Counted from the stretch's first letter, positions 1 to 12,215 are shown. The stretch is DNA of 64,000 nt from Ecdyonurus torrentis (GCA_949318235.1 OX439137.1:2118909-2182908); one strand, 5' to 3'. The notes: a model not told the origin generated them from the letters alone. Program-made: numbers and translations.

Positions 1-1082
1 ACTCTCGTGCAAATAATTCTACAGCAATGAAACTTGGTACACATATACTTTAGACCTTTGTGGTCATTTTTAGCCACAATACTTAATTTTTACTCTACCC
101 CTTCTGACCCTAAGGGACACGTAAAGGTCAAAATTAAGGGGTTTTATTATTTTAAAATAAAACTATGCAAGATACAGGAAAATGTTTTAAATGAAAATTG
201 TTAAGCAGGTTTTTTACATGCCCATAAAAATTTTCAAAATGCAGTGTTGCCAAATTTTTGCAGTGTTGCCAAAATTATGCTAGATATGTGCAAAATTGGG
301 GTTTCAATGATATAACTTGCTCAAATATTGCAAAAAAACAGTGAAATAGTTTTTTAATTGTTGATACTAAGTACTCAAGGGTTCAAGGACTATTATTTAT
401 TTATAAATAATTTTCTGTTTAATACTTGTAACTGTACATACTTGGTACCGTATTATAAAAATAAAATAAAATTCAAACCTAAAAGTTTACAAACTTACCC
501 TATTTTAGGGTCATCAGGGTCTCGATGTTTGGCCTACGGATATGAGTAACAATTGTTTATTTCTGCTAAAGGACCTACACAATGCTGTCAAATAATTTTT
601 TTGCAAATTTAAAATAAATACAAAAAATTATTCTTATAAAAAAAATTAATACGTCAAAAGAATTAGCTTTCTATTTTTGGATCCCTAATTTGAATTGACG
701 TCACAATGCCAGGGGTTGAATTTCGTAAAAACATATTTTTGCACTTTATTTGCAAGTTTTGAGCCACTTATATCATTGAAACCCCAATTTTGCACATATC
801 TAGCATAATTTTGGCAACACTGCAAAAATTTGGCAACACTGCATTTTGAAAATTTTTATGGGCATGTAAAAAACCTGCTTAACAATTTTCATTTAAAACA
901 TTTTCCTGTATCTTGCATAGTTTTATTTTAAAATAATAAAACCCCTTAATTTTGACCTTTACGTGTCCCTTAGGGTCAGAAGGGGTAGAGTAAAAATTAA
1001 GTATTGTGGCTAAAAATGACCACAAAGGTCTAAAGTATATGTGTACCAAGTTTCATTGCTGTAGAATTATTTGCACGAGAGT
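1..1082. repeat. 1.08 kb foldback element with ~315 bp inverted arms
   Basis: Positions 1-318 recur as reverse complement at about 768-1082, starting with ACTCTCGTGCAAATAATTCT and ending with its complement, around a 450-bp loop. The arms match almost base for base, so the element is young. It has no coding capacity. The left arm begins at the window edge, so it may extend further left. Confidence 0.9.
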
Positions 1083-2090
1083 TCCGTACTTATGTACTAA
1101 CCGTGAACTACAGAAATGCGCGCGGTGCGCAGAGGTCATCGTAGAAATTAGCGTGCCATTTCGCTGCTATTCAATCGCCCATATTTTTGACTTCCGATTG
1201 ATATAGATGATAAGTTAGCTCTAAAATGTGCTATTTTCAAATTTATGTACAAACAGCATTACGACTTTGGCGTGCATTTAACTAAAAGGTCAATAAATTA
1301 ATGACCTTGATAAAGGTCAAAGGTTATTTTGACCAAAAGACAAAAAATAGCGGGTTTTATGGTGATTATTTTTCTTTTCAATATTTTAAATTATCTTTAT
1401 TAGCAAAAAAGATATCGGGAAATTTCCCAAACGAACTTTTGAAAAACGGAAAATTTTCATTTGCCTCCAGCGGGCGGAAAATTTTTTTCCGAATTTTTTT
1501 ACTTGGTGTCAAAGACTACATATGTATAGGCTAATCAAAATTTATAAACAGAATTTCTCGACTCAGACCTTCCGGTTCATGCTTTCATCATTTGACGCGG
1601 TTTTAAAGATATAGAAGTCTGCTGCGGACCTAACTGAACATTCCACAAAATAGAGAAACCCACAGGTTTGAACAACGTACACAAAACTGAGAGTTTAAAA
1701 CATAAAATATAAATAGTGGTAAATAGTGGTATAATATTAAGTATAGGCACAACTGGCACAAGTTATTATTTAATCAAGACATAAAATCATGTTATTGTAT
1801 TTTACAATCTTGCAATGATGCATACATAAATAAATTATTATTTAATTTTAATTAAAGTAATTAGTTTTTATTAATAACATCTTAAATTTAAATTTAATTT
1901 AAATTAAGTAAAATTATGCTATTAAACTACATGGCATGTAAATGTAAAAATAGTTTTGCATTTAATATATTAATCAAAGCAAATTAACACTTAAAGTAAA
2001 CATTTTATTTCTACCAAATAAATATCGTTATATTAAAATTTTATTTATTTAACCATCTACCTATCTGAGTATCTATCTATCTTTCTATTT
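1083..2090. other. AT-rich intergenic DNA, no gene seen
   Basis: Only short chance frames are present. No splice-bounded coding block, RNA gene or terminal inverted repeat was recognised. Confidence 0.5.
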
Positions 2091-2110
2091 ATCTACCTAC
2101 CTACATGCGG

Positions 2111-2280
<170 letters not shown>

Positions 2281-2450
2281 TACATAACTAAATAAAATTT
2301 TAATATACTCATGGTATATTTTGTCGAAATGTTAAGTTATAATTTTAAATGTTAACTTGTTTTAGTTTTGGAAGCAACATATACATAACAAAAGGTTTAT
2401 AAAATTATAGTATTTTGTACATCTTTTATAAGGTAAGCTTAGCTCTTCCT

Positions 2451-2495
2451 TAACAGGACTGCTTCAACAGGACTGCTTCAACAGGACTGCTTCAT
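2451..2495. repeat. Short tandem repeat, 15-bp unit
   Basis: Three tandem copies of CAACAGGACTGCTT-like units lie inside the last exon-like block of the minus-strand transcript candidate. Confidence 0.75.
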
Positions 2496-3318
2496 TAGGA
2501 CCTTAGCTAGCTGACATCTGAAACAAAAACAATAAAAATTTGAAATTGTTATATTATCATACTTAAAATAAAAAGTACAGCATAAAGTGCTTTAACACTA
2601 TAAATGCTTTGTGTAAACCTGTTTACTGCTACTAAAATGATAATCAACTATGGTTATTGAAATGAAATGTGCATTTTTTGTTGCAAGAAAAAAGCTATAC
2701 ATGTTTAACATGGATCTTTTTTATGTGAAGTTTCGTTCATTTTTATCAGGTTTAAAGTTTTAAACAAAGAAATTACAATGATCGACCATACATATAAACG
2801 TAGTAAACAGGTAATGACGTCATGATCAGTTTTATTAAAAAGGAACCATTTTCAAGCTGGCTCAATATTTGTTACATAAATATTACAGAACGAGCTAATG
2901 ACGAGAAAAATTTCGGCAAAAAAAAAGTAATATATTATGCTGTATAGTTACCTGTGGTAGATAGCTGGTCCGTGCTGCCTCCACTTCAGCATGACTTTGT
3001 ACACACTAGACGATTGACGCACTGGAACAAAAAGAGAGCAAACGTTATTATTATAGCGCCTACAAGATATGAAAGTATGCAACAAGTTACGCATAACTGT
3101 CATACTTGTTGCATACTCTCCAGGATATCAATACGTTGGAGAATTTTAATTTCAATATACCCAATGTTCTAAAAGTTTACGCTTATTGGCTTATTTGACA
3201 AAAAAAGTTCTCGTTTTTGAACTATTTAATTTTTTTTTTAATGTCTTTACTTATGCTACCCTGTGCAAAGTATGTCATAAAAGTATAGTATGGGTATGTA
3301 TAATAGTCATATCGCTTG

Positions 3319-3319
<1 letters not shown>

Positions 3320-3403
<84 letters not shown>
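3320..3403. repeat. (TC)n microsatellite
   Basis: An uninterrupted 84-bp TC run. The open frames across it (SLSLSL on one strand, RERERE on the other) are not genes. Confidence 0.97.
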
Positions 3404-3406
<3 letters not shown>

Positions 3407-4302
3407 TGCCTGTATATTTCTTTTTTTTAGTTTTTCTAACCTGCAAGCTGGCCAGGACACACTTCTACACATCTTAATTGATATCGGACGAAAACTCACA
3501 GAAGATTCTCTGCAACACCTCCGGCTCGATTTGCAGACAAAAAAACATGGACGGCATTGCAGGTGCATCGTATTCACTCCACATGCAGCTCCGCACCATC
3601 TAACTGCAAGGAAACATGGGCTACAGCACCGCGAGTACCAGGGGAGCTCTGAGCTGGGACATTTGCTGGTAGGCGTGTATGAACCATCGTCGGTCGTCGC
3701 TGCTCATTTTATCTGTGAATCAATTAAATTCTATAGTTAATTTTAATGCCATATTTTAGCAACGAATCATTTTGCTTAGCATAGGACAACGTGAGATTTT
3801 GCTGTTATATTAGGAAAATATGTTTTTGGTCAATTTATTTTCGCATACTTCAAAACCTTATTTAACTTGTTAATAGCAACAATTTGCTCAAAAAAATGCA
3901 TAGAATTTAAAAACTTGCAAAATAGGTCATTCTCCTATACTGACCCATGTTTTTTAGATCTCTATTATTACGTTGACTTTAACATGAATGCAGCAAACCT
4001 TTAATTTAAAAAAATATAGCATAACTTATACTGCCTTTAACAAAATTGTACTGATAAAAATCAAGCATAGTTATTTATTACGTATTTATTTTTGTTCAAG
4101 TGCGTGAGAATATAGATACTTAAGAAGTTGATTTAAAAATGACACATATTATATTATGTTTATTAAATATAGTCTGCTGCTCTTTTGTAAAGTTTACCTG
4201 TAGTTCACTTCACAGCGCAGTCTAACAGAGGAACCAGGTCTGGCATTGGCCCAAGCACCGAGATGACCTCCGAGCTGGGACGTGCGTCACCGCTCGTTTC
4301 AT

Positions 4303-4952
4303 CTGCAATTAAGCAAAGAAACTTATTTAAACTTAAGTTACATAATAAATCAAAGTATAACATAAATATTATAGTTTTAAACTTGTATATTATGTAATAT
4401 TATTACAATAACATATGAAAGCTATACAAACAGCATTAATTAAATATAGAGTCACAAATATATGTAGCATGATTTTAACTATAGTTACATAAAATTACAT
4501 TAGCAACACATATTCATGCATAGACAAACTGCAGCATAAATACGCATATTTATAGATTATTTATATTTTATAGCTTTTAACACCTAGGAATAAAATGACA
4601 AAGGGTAATTAAAAGAAGTCAATGTTTATGATGTCATGAAATCCAGTTCTACAATAGAAATTGTAGCGCAGGTTGTCTACTTTACAAGTTTTCTCTCCAG
4701 TTTGGGAGGCTACAGAAAGTTTAAGTATTTTTCACATGTCGCGCAAGATTAACGCACATTACAAAAGTTGACACAATGTAAACAAATGGAGCCGTTCACA
4801 TTGCTTTAAAAAACTATACATGTGAACAGCTCAACTTGTTAGCATTATACCATCTTTTTTTTTTATTAATCGACGTGCGTCAAAGCTCTTTACATATAAG
4901 TGTCATTATCATTATCAATATAATGTTTAATATTTTGTGTGCCTTGTATTAT
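4303..4952. other. Upstream flank of the tandem array, no gene seen
   Basis: AT-rich DNA. Similarity to the other units begins at about 4920 (TAATGTTTAATATTTTGTG). Left of that point the sequence differs from the DNA preceding units 2 and 3, so 4920 marks the left boundary of the tandem duplication. Confidence 0.55.
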
Positions 4953-5344
4953 AGAGAAACAGTATAGAGAATGCAGGTAAGGCAAAATTGATGTCGTTTA
5001 AAGTGGGGGAATGTTTACTAATGTGGAAGCAGTAGCGTCCCTGACTCAAAGAAGGCGCTGAGTTTTTTTTTTTTTTTTTATGATTAAATTTTATGTAATG
5101 AACTAAGTTTACATTGCTGCTAAGTTGATAGACAACTCATTGCATAACAGGAAAACTGGCAGCATCGCCGATGAGGCTTGCTTATCAGTCAAAATATAAA
5201 GCTGACGGAGCTATTCGTCCTTCACGTTCAAAACTCAGCGCCTTTCTTTGAGTCAGGGACGCTACTGCTTCCACATTAGTAAACATTCCCCCACTTTCAA
5301 CAACATCAATTTTGCCTTACCTGCATTCTCTATACTGTTTCTCT
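4953..5344. repeat. Foldback element Fb1, copy in unit 1
   Basis: Terminal inverted repeats of about 115 bp beginning AGAGAAACAGTATAGAGAAT, with the reverse complement ending at 5344. The loop contains a poly-T run. Counterparts lie at 21045-21440 and 29311-29706. Confidence 0.85.
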
Positions 5345-5709
5345 ATGCTTGTATGCACATATGCCCAAAATTTGATTTTTTTTTTTTTTTTTTTTTTTAC
5401 ATATATTATATAAAAAAAAAAAGGGACACATATCCCTAAAACTTCTACCCTGAAGGTTATTGGGCTGAAAAATAGAACGCACCCAAATCTGCAATACCAA
5501 ATTATCATGTACATACCTATAGCTTCCTGACGATGCATATCCAAATTTAATTGTTATGTGACTGTTGAACATTTTAATACCCTATATATAATTTGTTCTA
5601 CGGGGTGACTGGAGTTAGTCTTTTTTTTTTTTTTTTTTTCTAATTGTTCATTTAACCAAGAATTGTCATTTTCAATGGGTCGAGATAATGCAAACTAAAA
5701 AGTTCTCAT

Positions 5710-5934
5710 AATGCTGTTCGTAAACCCTGTTCTCTGCTCCTACAATGACTATCAGCTTTGCAGTTATTTGAATAATGCTGTTTGTAAACCCTGTTCCCTT
5801 GCACCAAAAAATGCGCATTCCATTTGAATAACCAAAGGCGATCGTCATTTTAGGAGCAGAGAACAGGGCTTACGAACAGCATTAATGCAATGCGCATTTT
5901 TTGTTGCAAGAGAACAGGGTTTACGAACAACATT
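5710..5934. repeat. Double-hairpin MITE Fb2, copy in unit 1
   Basis: Two interleaved inverted repeats based on ATGCTGTTCGTAAACCCTGT and its complement, with inner arms around the Aatgcgcatt motif. Same-unit counterparts are at 21797-22021 and 30060-30284. Simpler ~150-bp relatives lie at 9033, 24081 and 62392. Confidence 0.75.
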
Positions 5935-6230
5935 TAAACTGTATATTTTTTTCCCTTAATAGTTTTATATCTATTTCCACTGATTACTTTATAATTTTTA
6001 TAATTATGTTTCAGAAATCACCTCGTCAGCTAATGTTTGATGAACTAAAAAGAGAGTGAAAAAAGTAGAGAAGTGACAACTAAGAGCATGCAGCCCACAA
6101 AATTGCATGGAGTGGCATATATATATCGGCAGGGAGTGGTAGAGGAAGAAATTGGAACTTTTCAGAAAATTATCTCACATCACAACAAATAAATTTCAGT
6201 CATGAACAAAATTTGAAAATAAAATTAAAT

Positions 6231-6265
<35 letters not shown>

Positions 6266-7100
6266 TATTAATTTTTATAAGTTTAAAAAAAAATCAATTT
6301 GCTTAAAACGTTGGAACTAAAATTTTAATTTTCATGTTTATATTTTTGAAATGTAATAACTTAAATATATGCTAGTGTTTTGATGTGTTAAAATAGCCGT
6401 TACTTAAGACGTGTGAACTATTAACTTTCAAAATGTGTTACTACAAACTGGTAGGAGACGAAGAAGTATTAGAGGAGTGTATCGTGCAATTATTAAAAAA
6501 TAGTCGTTTTAACACACATAGTAAATCATCACAATTATTAATCATTAAAAAGGGTCGTCCAACACCCAATCTCCCTAATATGATTAGTAACAAAAAAAGA
6601 GGTCAAAGAAAGTTCTATAATTATTATTATAATAAAATACCATGGCTGACTGCTTGTGCAGAATTAAACAAAATATTTTGCTGGCCGTGCTTGCTGTTCA
6701 GTGATGTTCAGACACGTTGGATTAGTAAAGGATATTCTGATTTAAATAATTTTCATAAAACATGGAAACGCCATCACAATTACTTCAAGCACACAAAGAT
6801 TCAGTTTTACATTTTGAGAATTATAAATCATTAAATAATATCATTGATCCAGCCAGTAATGTTTGTTGCTCCACTCGCAGTGATTAGACAGAAGAAAAAT
6901 AGGTTTGTATATACCTATAGCTATTTATATAGAAATAGTTTCATGCTTATTAGAAGATATTTTGAATTTATTATTTCTGCATTGTTACAAAACGCAACTC
7001 AAGTAACAAGTCAATGCTGTTGTGACTAAACCATATATACTTTTACTTAAAGAGTGTTTGCTTACTTAAAATGACCTCAACAATCAAAGACATATGTTAA

Positions 7101-7418
7101 GGCATAGACCAGAAGAAAACATAAGCATTTATATCACAAAACACTTGATGGGATATGTATATAAATAACTTTAGTTTGTCTTAAAACCCAACTGTTGCTC
7201 CGTAGCAGTGATCAGAAAATTTGATTTATGCAACCCGCACAACATTTTTAAACTAATTTTTGCATGCTTCTGACATCATAAACACATGAATAGTCGCTTA
7301 AATTGCATACTCGTGGGGCTACATATTAACATTCTGGTAAAAATTGTCATCAGTTTTAAAGATCCCATTTTGTGTTTATTCATTAAAAAGCACATGCTGT
7401 TTTATGTGGTCTAAGGCT
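7101..7418. mobile_element. TTAA-flanked MITE T1, unit 1
   Basis: A 318-bp element bounded by TTAA at 7097-7100 and 7419-7422, with ends GGCATAGACCAGA and its imperfect complement TGGTCTAAGGCTT. TTAA target duplication is typical of piggyBac-type elements. Copies lie at 23202-23519, 31460-31795 and 36698-37033. Confidence 0.75.
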
Positions 7419-7716
7419 TTAAGGAAAATAAACAATTGCAGTTAGGTATGATAAATTTAAAAGGAAATGCTAGGAGAAACCAGCAAGGGCCTTAACATAG
7501 TGAAGAGAGTCCCATATAGTTTGGTGATGAATCTTGCTAGCACAGATATAAAAAAAAAAACAAAAAAAAAAACATTAGGAATATTTTGGCAAGAGGGATG
7601 GAGCGTCTTCATCAGTCCTTACAGACTTAGAGATAAACTGATAAATAAGTCTGTAAGGACTGATGAAGACACTCCATCTCTCTTGTAGTTAATTGTCGAA
7701 ATATTTCCAATGTGTT

Positions 7717-8766
7717 CCCTGCTCGAAAATCTTGCCAAGTTCTTGTCAGGAACTTACCAAGAACTTAGCAAGTTCTTGTTTAAGATCTTGTCAAGATCGT
7801 GCCACGATCTTGTCAAGATCGTGTTAAGATCGTGTCAAGATCTTGCCAAAATCGTGTCAAGATCTTGACAAGATCGTGTCAAGTTCTTGCAAAATCGTGC
7901 CAAGTTCTTGACAAGATCTTGGATAAATAATTAATTTTAATTAAAATTAATAATTAAAATGTAGGAAAATTTATTCTGCACATTCTGCAGTACACAATAA
8001 AGAGAAATCAATAAAAAAACATTTCTAGCGCAATAAAAAAATTGGTCACCCATCCATCTACTAAACTCGCTCCACGTTGCTTGACTTTGGTGATCACTAA
8101 TGAGGCTGTCCTTACACTGCTCTTTTCTGACTCTTATAGACTTTACGTATTATTTGCGCTATATAAAGTTCTAAATGTTTGGACTTAGATTGTCGAGATG
8201 TCAGAAAGGTTAAAAATATGAAATTTGGTTTCTAGGGGTTAAAAGGGATGAGGAACCTGTTCTTGGCATCAAAAATGTTCTATCAAAACTCCTTAACCCT
8301 TTTTCAACCCCTAATTAATATTCCAAGATCTTACCAAGAACTTGTCAAGATTTCGAGCCAAGAAATTTCTGAATCAAGAAATCTTAAATTTTTTTACAAA
8401 TTTTGCCAAGATTGAACCAAGAAACTGAATCCTGGCAAGAACTTGCCAAGATTTTTTTTTAATATTTATAAGAAATTAGCCAAGATCTTGGCAAGAAATC
8501 GTAACTAAGATCTTGGTAAATTTCTTGTCAAGAACTTGCCAAGAACTAAGATCTTGGCATAATCTTACTAAGATCTTGCCAAGAAAATGTTTATCAAGAT
8601 CTTGAAGTAAGTTCTTGGTAAGAACTTACCAAGAAATACTCAGTCAAGATCTTGAGACAAGTTCTTGGCAAGTTCTTACTAAGAAACTGTTTCTTGGCAG
8701 GAACTTGCCAAGTTCTTGCTAAGAAACGGGTTCTTGGCAAGAACTTGCCAAGATTTTCGAGCAGGG
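7717..8766. mobile_element. Element D: CCC...GGG transposon with AAGATCTTG-type ends
   Basis: A 1050-bp insertion with a perfect 18-bp terminal inverted repeat CCCTGCTCGAAAATCTTG. The target duplication is TT: unit 2 has the empty site gtgTTatag at about 23817, and unit 1 has gtgTT before and TTatag after. Each end holds about 200-400 bp of irregular repeats of CAAGATCTTG, CAAGTTCTTG and CCAAGAACTTGG words. The centre (8044-8098) contains a 5S-rRNA-like block. No transposase is encoded. The termini differ from those of element A at only two of the first 19 positions, so the two are related. Superfamily unknown; subterminal repeats and a 2-bp duplication recall CACTA-like (CMC) elements, but the CCC terminus is atypical. 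Confidence 0.88.
8044..8098 (-). repeat. 5S rRNA-derived segment (SINE3-like or 5S pseudogene)
   Basis: On the minus strand this reads GATCACCAAAGTCAAGCAAC, a GTGGAGCGAGTTTAGTAG stretch, then GATGGATGGGTGACC. This follows the internal-promoter half of metazoan 5S rRNA (GATCACCGAAGTTAAGCAAC ... TTGGATGGGTGACC) with scattered substitutions. The 5' and 3' thirds of 5S rRNA are missing, so it is not a functional 5S gene. It lies in the centre of element D. Confidence 0.7.
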
Positions 8767-8852
8767 TTATAGTTGTTATATCTGTGCTAGCAAGATCTTC
8801 ACTATGGTAAGACCACTGTATGTTTCTCCTATAATTTTATTTCAAATATATC

Positions 8853-9693
8853 AACAATGTAAGAAAAATAAATTTCTTAAGGGGCTAGAATAAGAAACTT
8901 ATTAATTTTTGAACTTCCTCACCTAAAAGTGTGTACTTATCACGTAGGATTGGATGCTGGATCTTGTTGAAAAAAGTTCTATTATTGATGTAATTTTTGC
9001 TGCAAAAATGCAAGCATGCAAAATTACTTAAATTATGTTTGTAAACCTTGTTCCTGCTCCAAAAAAAAATGCGAAATGCCGGCATGCTTTTTAAATGGCC
9101 ATTTAAAAAGCATTGTGTTAATGTTCATTTTTGTGGGGGGGGGGGGGTGGGTTTGGGAACGAAAAACAGAGGGGTTACGAACATCATTATATAAAAGTGG
9201 CACTGTGATCTAGGGTAAAATTTAACACCTCCCCTTGATCACAACGTCACTTACGTTTGACTTGTTAATTTGTTGTAGCAAAAATTTGATCGTCATCATC
9301 AGGGTAATGTTTTTAAGATAGGGCAATAATACAGAAGCGTGCCAGCGTGGTACTTTTAAAAATTTAGCCAATTGTAATTTTTTTTTACAAGTTCTAGGGA
9401 ACTTAAAGCCCTTGTCAAGTTACTTTTTTATCATTTAGAATACTAGATTAATAATTGCCATAACTTATTATCCATGTATTAGACACCAACACGTTGATTT
9501 TGTATTTATTTTCATTGATGTAGCGGTTATTTCACGCATCTGACGTCGCAATGTACCAATGGGGTCATGATAGTGGTAAAGATTTTGAGGGGGGGAGAGC
9601 TTAAATTTATCATGTGACCATCGAGCAGTGACTGCAATTGGCGGTAGTACATTGTGAGGTCAGTTACATATGAAATAACCGTCAAAAAGAAAA
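8853..9693. other. Intron 1 of copy 1: no exon seen
   Basis: Contains a small MITE of the Fb2 family (9033-9188, ends ATGTTTGTAAACC / GGTTACGAACATCAT with a poly-G tract) and AT-rich sequence shared with unit 2. No coding block recognised. Confidence 0.6.
9033..9188. repeat. Fb2-family MITE in intron 1 of copy 1
   Basis: Ends match the AACCCTGTT ... AACAGGGTTTACGAACATCATT family. The counterpart in unit 2 is 24081-24235, where the poly-G run differs in length. Confidence 0.65.
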
Positions 9694-10151
9694 CATACAT
9701 ACATACATATCATGACGCTATATAATCCCTAAGCCAACAACACAGACAGATGTTTTATCCTGACCCAGTGATAGACCTCCACAACTTCCTATCCTGACAC
9801 TCACTTGCTTCCTCCAGTCTCATACCTTTGTTTCATACATTTCCTTTTGCATTTCATACTGCGTACATTCTTATTTTTCAAACATCTTCCAACCACCTCA
9901 GACCATGATTTTTTAGGCCTGCCTCTATCTCTCCTTCCATCCACTCTACTATGAAATACCTGCTTTGCCATTCTTTCATCACCCATTCTCTCAACATGAC
10001 CAAACCACCGTAATACACTGTTCTCATACTTCTCAGTCACAGTTTCTTTTACTCCACATTTCTCCAACACCCAAGTATTCCTTACCCTATCTAATCTTGT
10101 TTTAACACACATACTTCTGAGAAAACTCATACCAACAGCATTCACCTTGTT
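9694..10151 (-). mobile_element. 5'-truncated LINE fragment, unit 1
   Basis: The minus-strand frame encodes the tail of a non-LTR retrotransposon reverse transcriptase, recognised by VLRWFGHVERM and RDRGRPKKSW. The 3' end carries an ATGT-repeat tail at 9694-9710. A GAAAACA direct repeat flanks it. Absent from unit 3 (about 32800-32840), present in unit 2 (24741-25200), so it was inserted before units 1 and 2 split. Confidence 0.85.
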
Positions 10152-10894
10152 GAAAACAAATGAAAATAAATACAAAAATGTGTTTGTGTCTATTAATTCA
10201 TGGATAATAAGGTATGGTAATTATCAATCTAGTATTCTAAATGATAAAAAAGTAACTTGACTAGAGCTTTAAAAAAACATTAAATACAAAAAAAAAAAAA
10301 ATCATTACTCTATTTTTTTTTGTGATTTCAGAAAACTCAGCAATGAGATGAATATAAAGACTAAAAAAGAAATATATCCACTACATGTACCTAAATCAAT
10401 CAAAAGAAAGGCTAACAAGGAACCAGGGTATGGAAGTATCAAACAGATACGAACCTCAAACCTGCCTGAACCTGTCCAGATCAAAATTGCTTGCGAGGAA
10501 GGAGAATTGAAGTTCGGTGAAGAAACTGCTATACTTGGTACTTCTGTGTTTAGAGTGGAATTTGGACAAGAAATTGAAGAAAATGAAATGAGATTTGCAA
10601 AATTTCAAACTGTAAAAATTGAATCAGAACCTGCAGAATTTTGTCTTGCAGATAATAATCCAGAGCTTGGAGAATTTGAAAATGTAGAAATGAGATTTGA
10701 ATATTTTGATGATGAACCAATACTTGATGAACACTCTAAAAATGATATTGTAAGTATGCATAGCACAAAAGAGAGAGAGAGAGAGAGTTTTGCAATCAAA
10801 TGTACCCCTTTTTGTCAAACAAATTTCTCCCCAGCAACACCAAAATTTGCATGGTGATCAATGTAATATTAAAGTTAATACATGTTAAATTTTG

Positions 10895-11023
10895 TACGGT
10901 CAACCAGGGTGAAATTGAAAGCCAATCAGAGACCTGCTTTCAAAGTCCTCTGTGTCGAGCGAGATAGGGAAAAGTGAAAGCTTGCAAACGATTGTAGTTT
11001 CAATTTCACTCCGGTTGACTGTA
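10895..11023. repeat. MITE Fb4 (TACRGTCAACC ends), unit 1
   Basis: A 129-bp element in intron 2 with ends TACGGTCAACCAGGGTGAAA and TTTCACTCCGGTTGACTGTA. The same family occurs at 25955-26083 and 60141-60287. Confidence 0.75.
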
Positions 11024-11371
11024 CCTATAACTTGAGAACTGTGGTATTGTAGATGCGTGTTCCTCACTTATGTGCAAGGTTCCACAAGTTTGGTTTCCGT
11101 CAGAGGCAAAGTTTACCAGCAGAAGCTTTGTCCACCAGAAATACACAGTGCATCTGGGTGGAAGTTGGAAGGGATATCTCAGGTTATTCCTTTACTGACT
11201 TCGATCCTTACTAAGGTTTCTATGGTTTCCTCAGTCTACAAAGCCAAATGCCTGTAAAAATTTGCTAGGCCATGGCCAGCCATTGCCATGGAAGAGCCTA
11301 AGTCAAATGACTGATTGAAAGAAACTCTCAGACTGTTTTGATAAAAGTAAAGTCACTTTTTCTTCTTCTTC

Positions 11372-11396
11372 CTCTCTCTCTCTCTCTCTCTCTCTC
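11372..11396. repeat. (CT)n tract, short allele
   Basis: 25 bp here against about 105 bp at the same position of unit 2 (26428-26532). Confidence 0.9.
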
Positions 11397-12215
11397 ATCT
11401 ATCTGTTTATTATTATTTTTTATACAGGTTTTTATATTCAGATCAGGTTTGGCATAAAAGCCAGCTTTTATGATAAAGTCCATGCCGGTGGCATTAACTG
11501 GTAATTACCGGGGCACTCACAGTAATGAAATTTTTGAGAGGCTTGTAATAACAAAATATTATTTAAATAAAACGTAGCAAAATTTATATGATTTCAGAAA
11601 GATGATCCACTGAGTAATTATGAAAACTCAAGTAACAAGAAAGACGCGCAGAAGAAATATTTGAAAATAAAACAGTGTCGTGTAATATTTGTTTCAAAAT
11701 TATTGCAGGCTCCACTGCTTTGATTGAACATAAAAAAAGATTACATCCATGTCAAAAAAGCAACAATTGTGATTTCTGTAACAAATATTTTAAAAGTAAA
11801 GAACTGCTATACTTACATATAATTAGACTTCATAGTGATAGAAAGTTTGCATGTAACCAATGTGATTACGTGGGGAAATGTAAACAATATTTACTATTAC
11901 ATATCAGGTACCAACATAATTTGAATAAAACTTACAATTGTGATTTCTGTGACAAATGTTTCAAAAATAGTAAACTGTTAGATGGACACATCAAAACAGT
12001 TCATAGTGATGGAAAGTTTGAATGTAGCCAATGTGATTACGTGGGGATATGTAAAAAATATTTACGTAGTCACATCAAATCTCATCGTTAATTGTGATTT
12101 TTGTGACCAAAAATTTGAAGTCCTTTGTGCAGTTCGATCATGAACATTATCATATAGATAAGATTCGAATTGTACACTCAGCCATCATAGTAATGCAGCT
12201 TTCTTTAGACAATAC

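Larger units (their letters stand above)
2390..4302 (-). ncRNA. Possible spliced minus-strand transcript, apparently non-coding
   Basis: Four exon-like blocks on the minus strand have consensus borders. They are 4302-4198 (acceptor ...ttgcag, donor CAG|gtaaac), 3712-3441 (acceptor attcacag, donor GCAG|gttag), 3021-2952 (acceptor ttgttccag, donor CACAG|gtaact) and a last block from 2517 downward (acceptor tttgtttcag). These blocks are richer in GC than their surroundings. No long frame survives: the best frame crossing the second and third blocks has about 50 codons and no start. The first two blocks resemble each other, sharing GTCCCAGCTC and CGGTGCT. It could be a lncRNA, a decayed gene or an untranslated region. 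It would be divergent from the zinc-finger array. Confidence 0.35.
7453..8852. repeat. Foldback element Fb3, unit 1, split by element D
   Basis: Inverted arms carry AGGAGAAACC, CTTGCTAGCACAGATATA and TCAGTCCTTACAGACTTA and their complements. Element D sits inside the right arm. The uninterrupted homologue is at 23565-23895 and a near-perfect relative is at 35668-36061. Confidence 0.8.
6433..12091 (+). pseudogene. Copy 1 of the TTF / acidic / C2H2 zinc-finger gene, frameshifted
   Basis: Three exons are recognisable: 6433-6902 (TTF-type zinc finger), 10332-10749 (acidic linker) and 11598-12091 (C2H2 fingers). Splice borders are the same as in the intact copies. Exon 1 has a 2-bp gain near 6777 (CATCACAATTACTTC where copies 2 and 3 have CATCACAAACTTC) and a 2-bp loss near 6850. 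The altered frame between them hits a stop at 6832-6834, before the frame is restored. Exon 3 has another 2-bp gain at about 11645 (GACGCGCAG against GACGCAG), which puts all five fingers out of frame with exon 2. The finger frame itself (CNICFKII to IKSHR) is undamaged. This copy could therefore be a recent pseudogene, or could carry assembly errors. Intron 1 holds elements D and the LINE fragment. Confidence 0.8.

Noticed and set aside
3186..3740. 184-codon plus-strand frame
   Set aside because: Its core is the TC microsatellite; the rest lacks recognisable protein features, and splice signals point to the other strand.
4949..4978. A 22-nt micro-exon (tattatag|AGAAACAG ... GCAG|gtaagg)
   Set aside because: The same sequence is the tip of foldback Fb1 and recurs inverted at 5316-5344; it is better explained as a terminal repeat.
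8044..8098. A functional 5S rRNA gene
   Set aside because: Only the internal promoter half is present, with several substitutions.
9801..10175. A stand-alone 124-codon gene on the minus strand
   Set aside because: It is the C-terminal tail of a LINE reverse transcriptase, repeated at 24837 and 47433 with ATGT tails.
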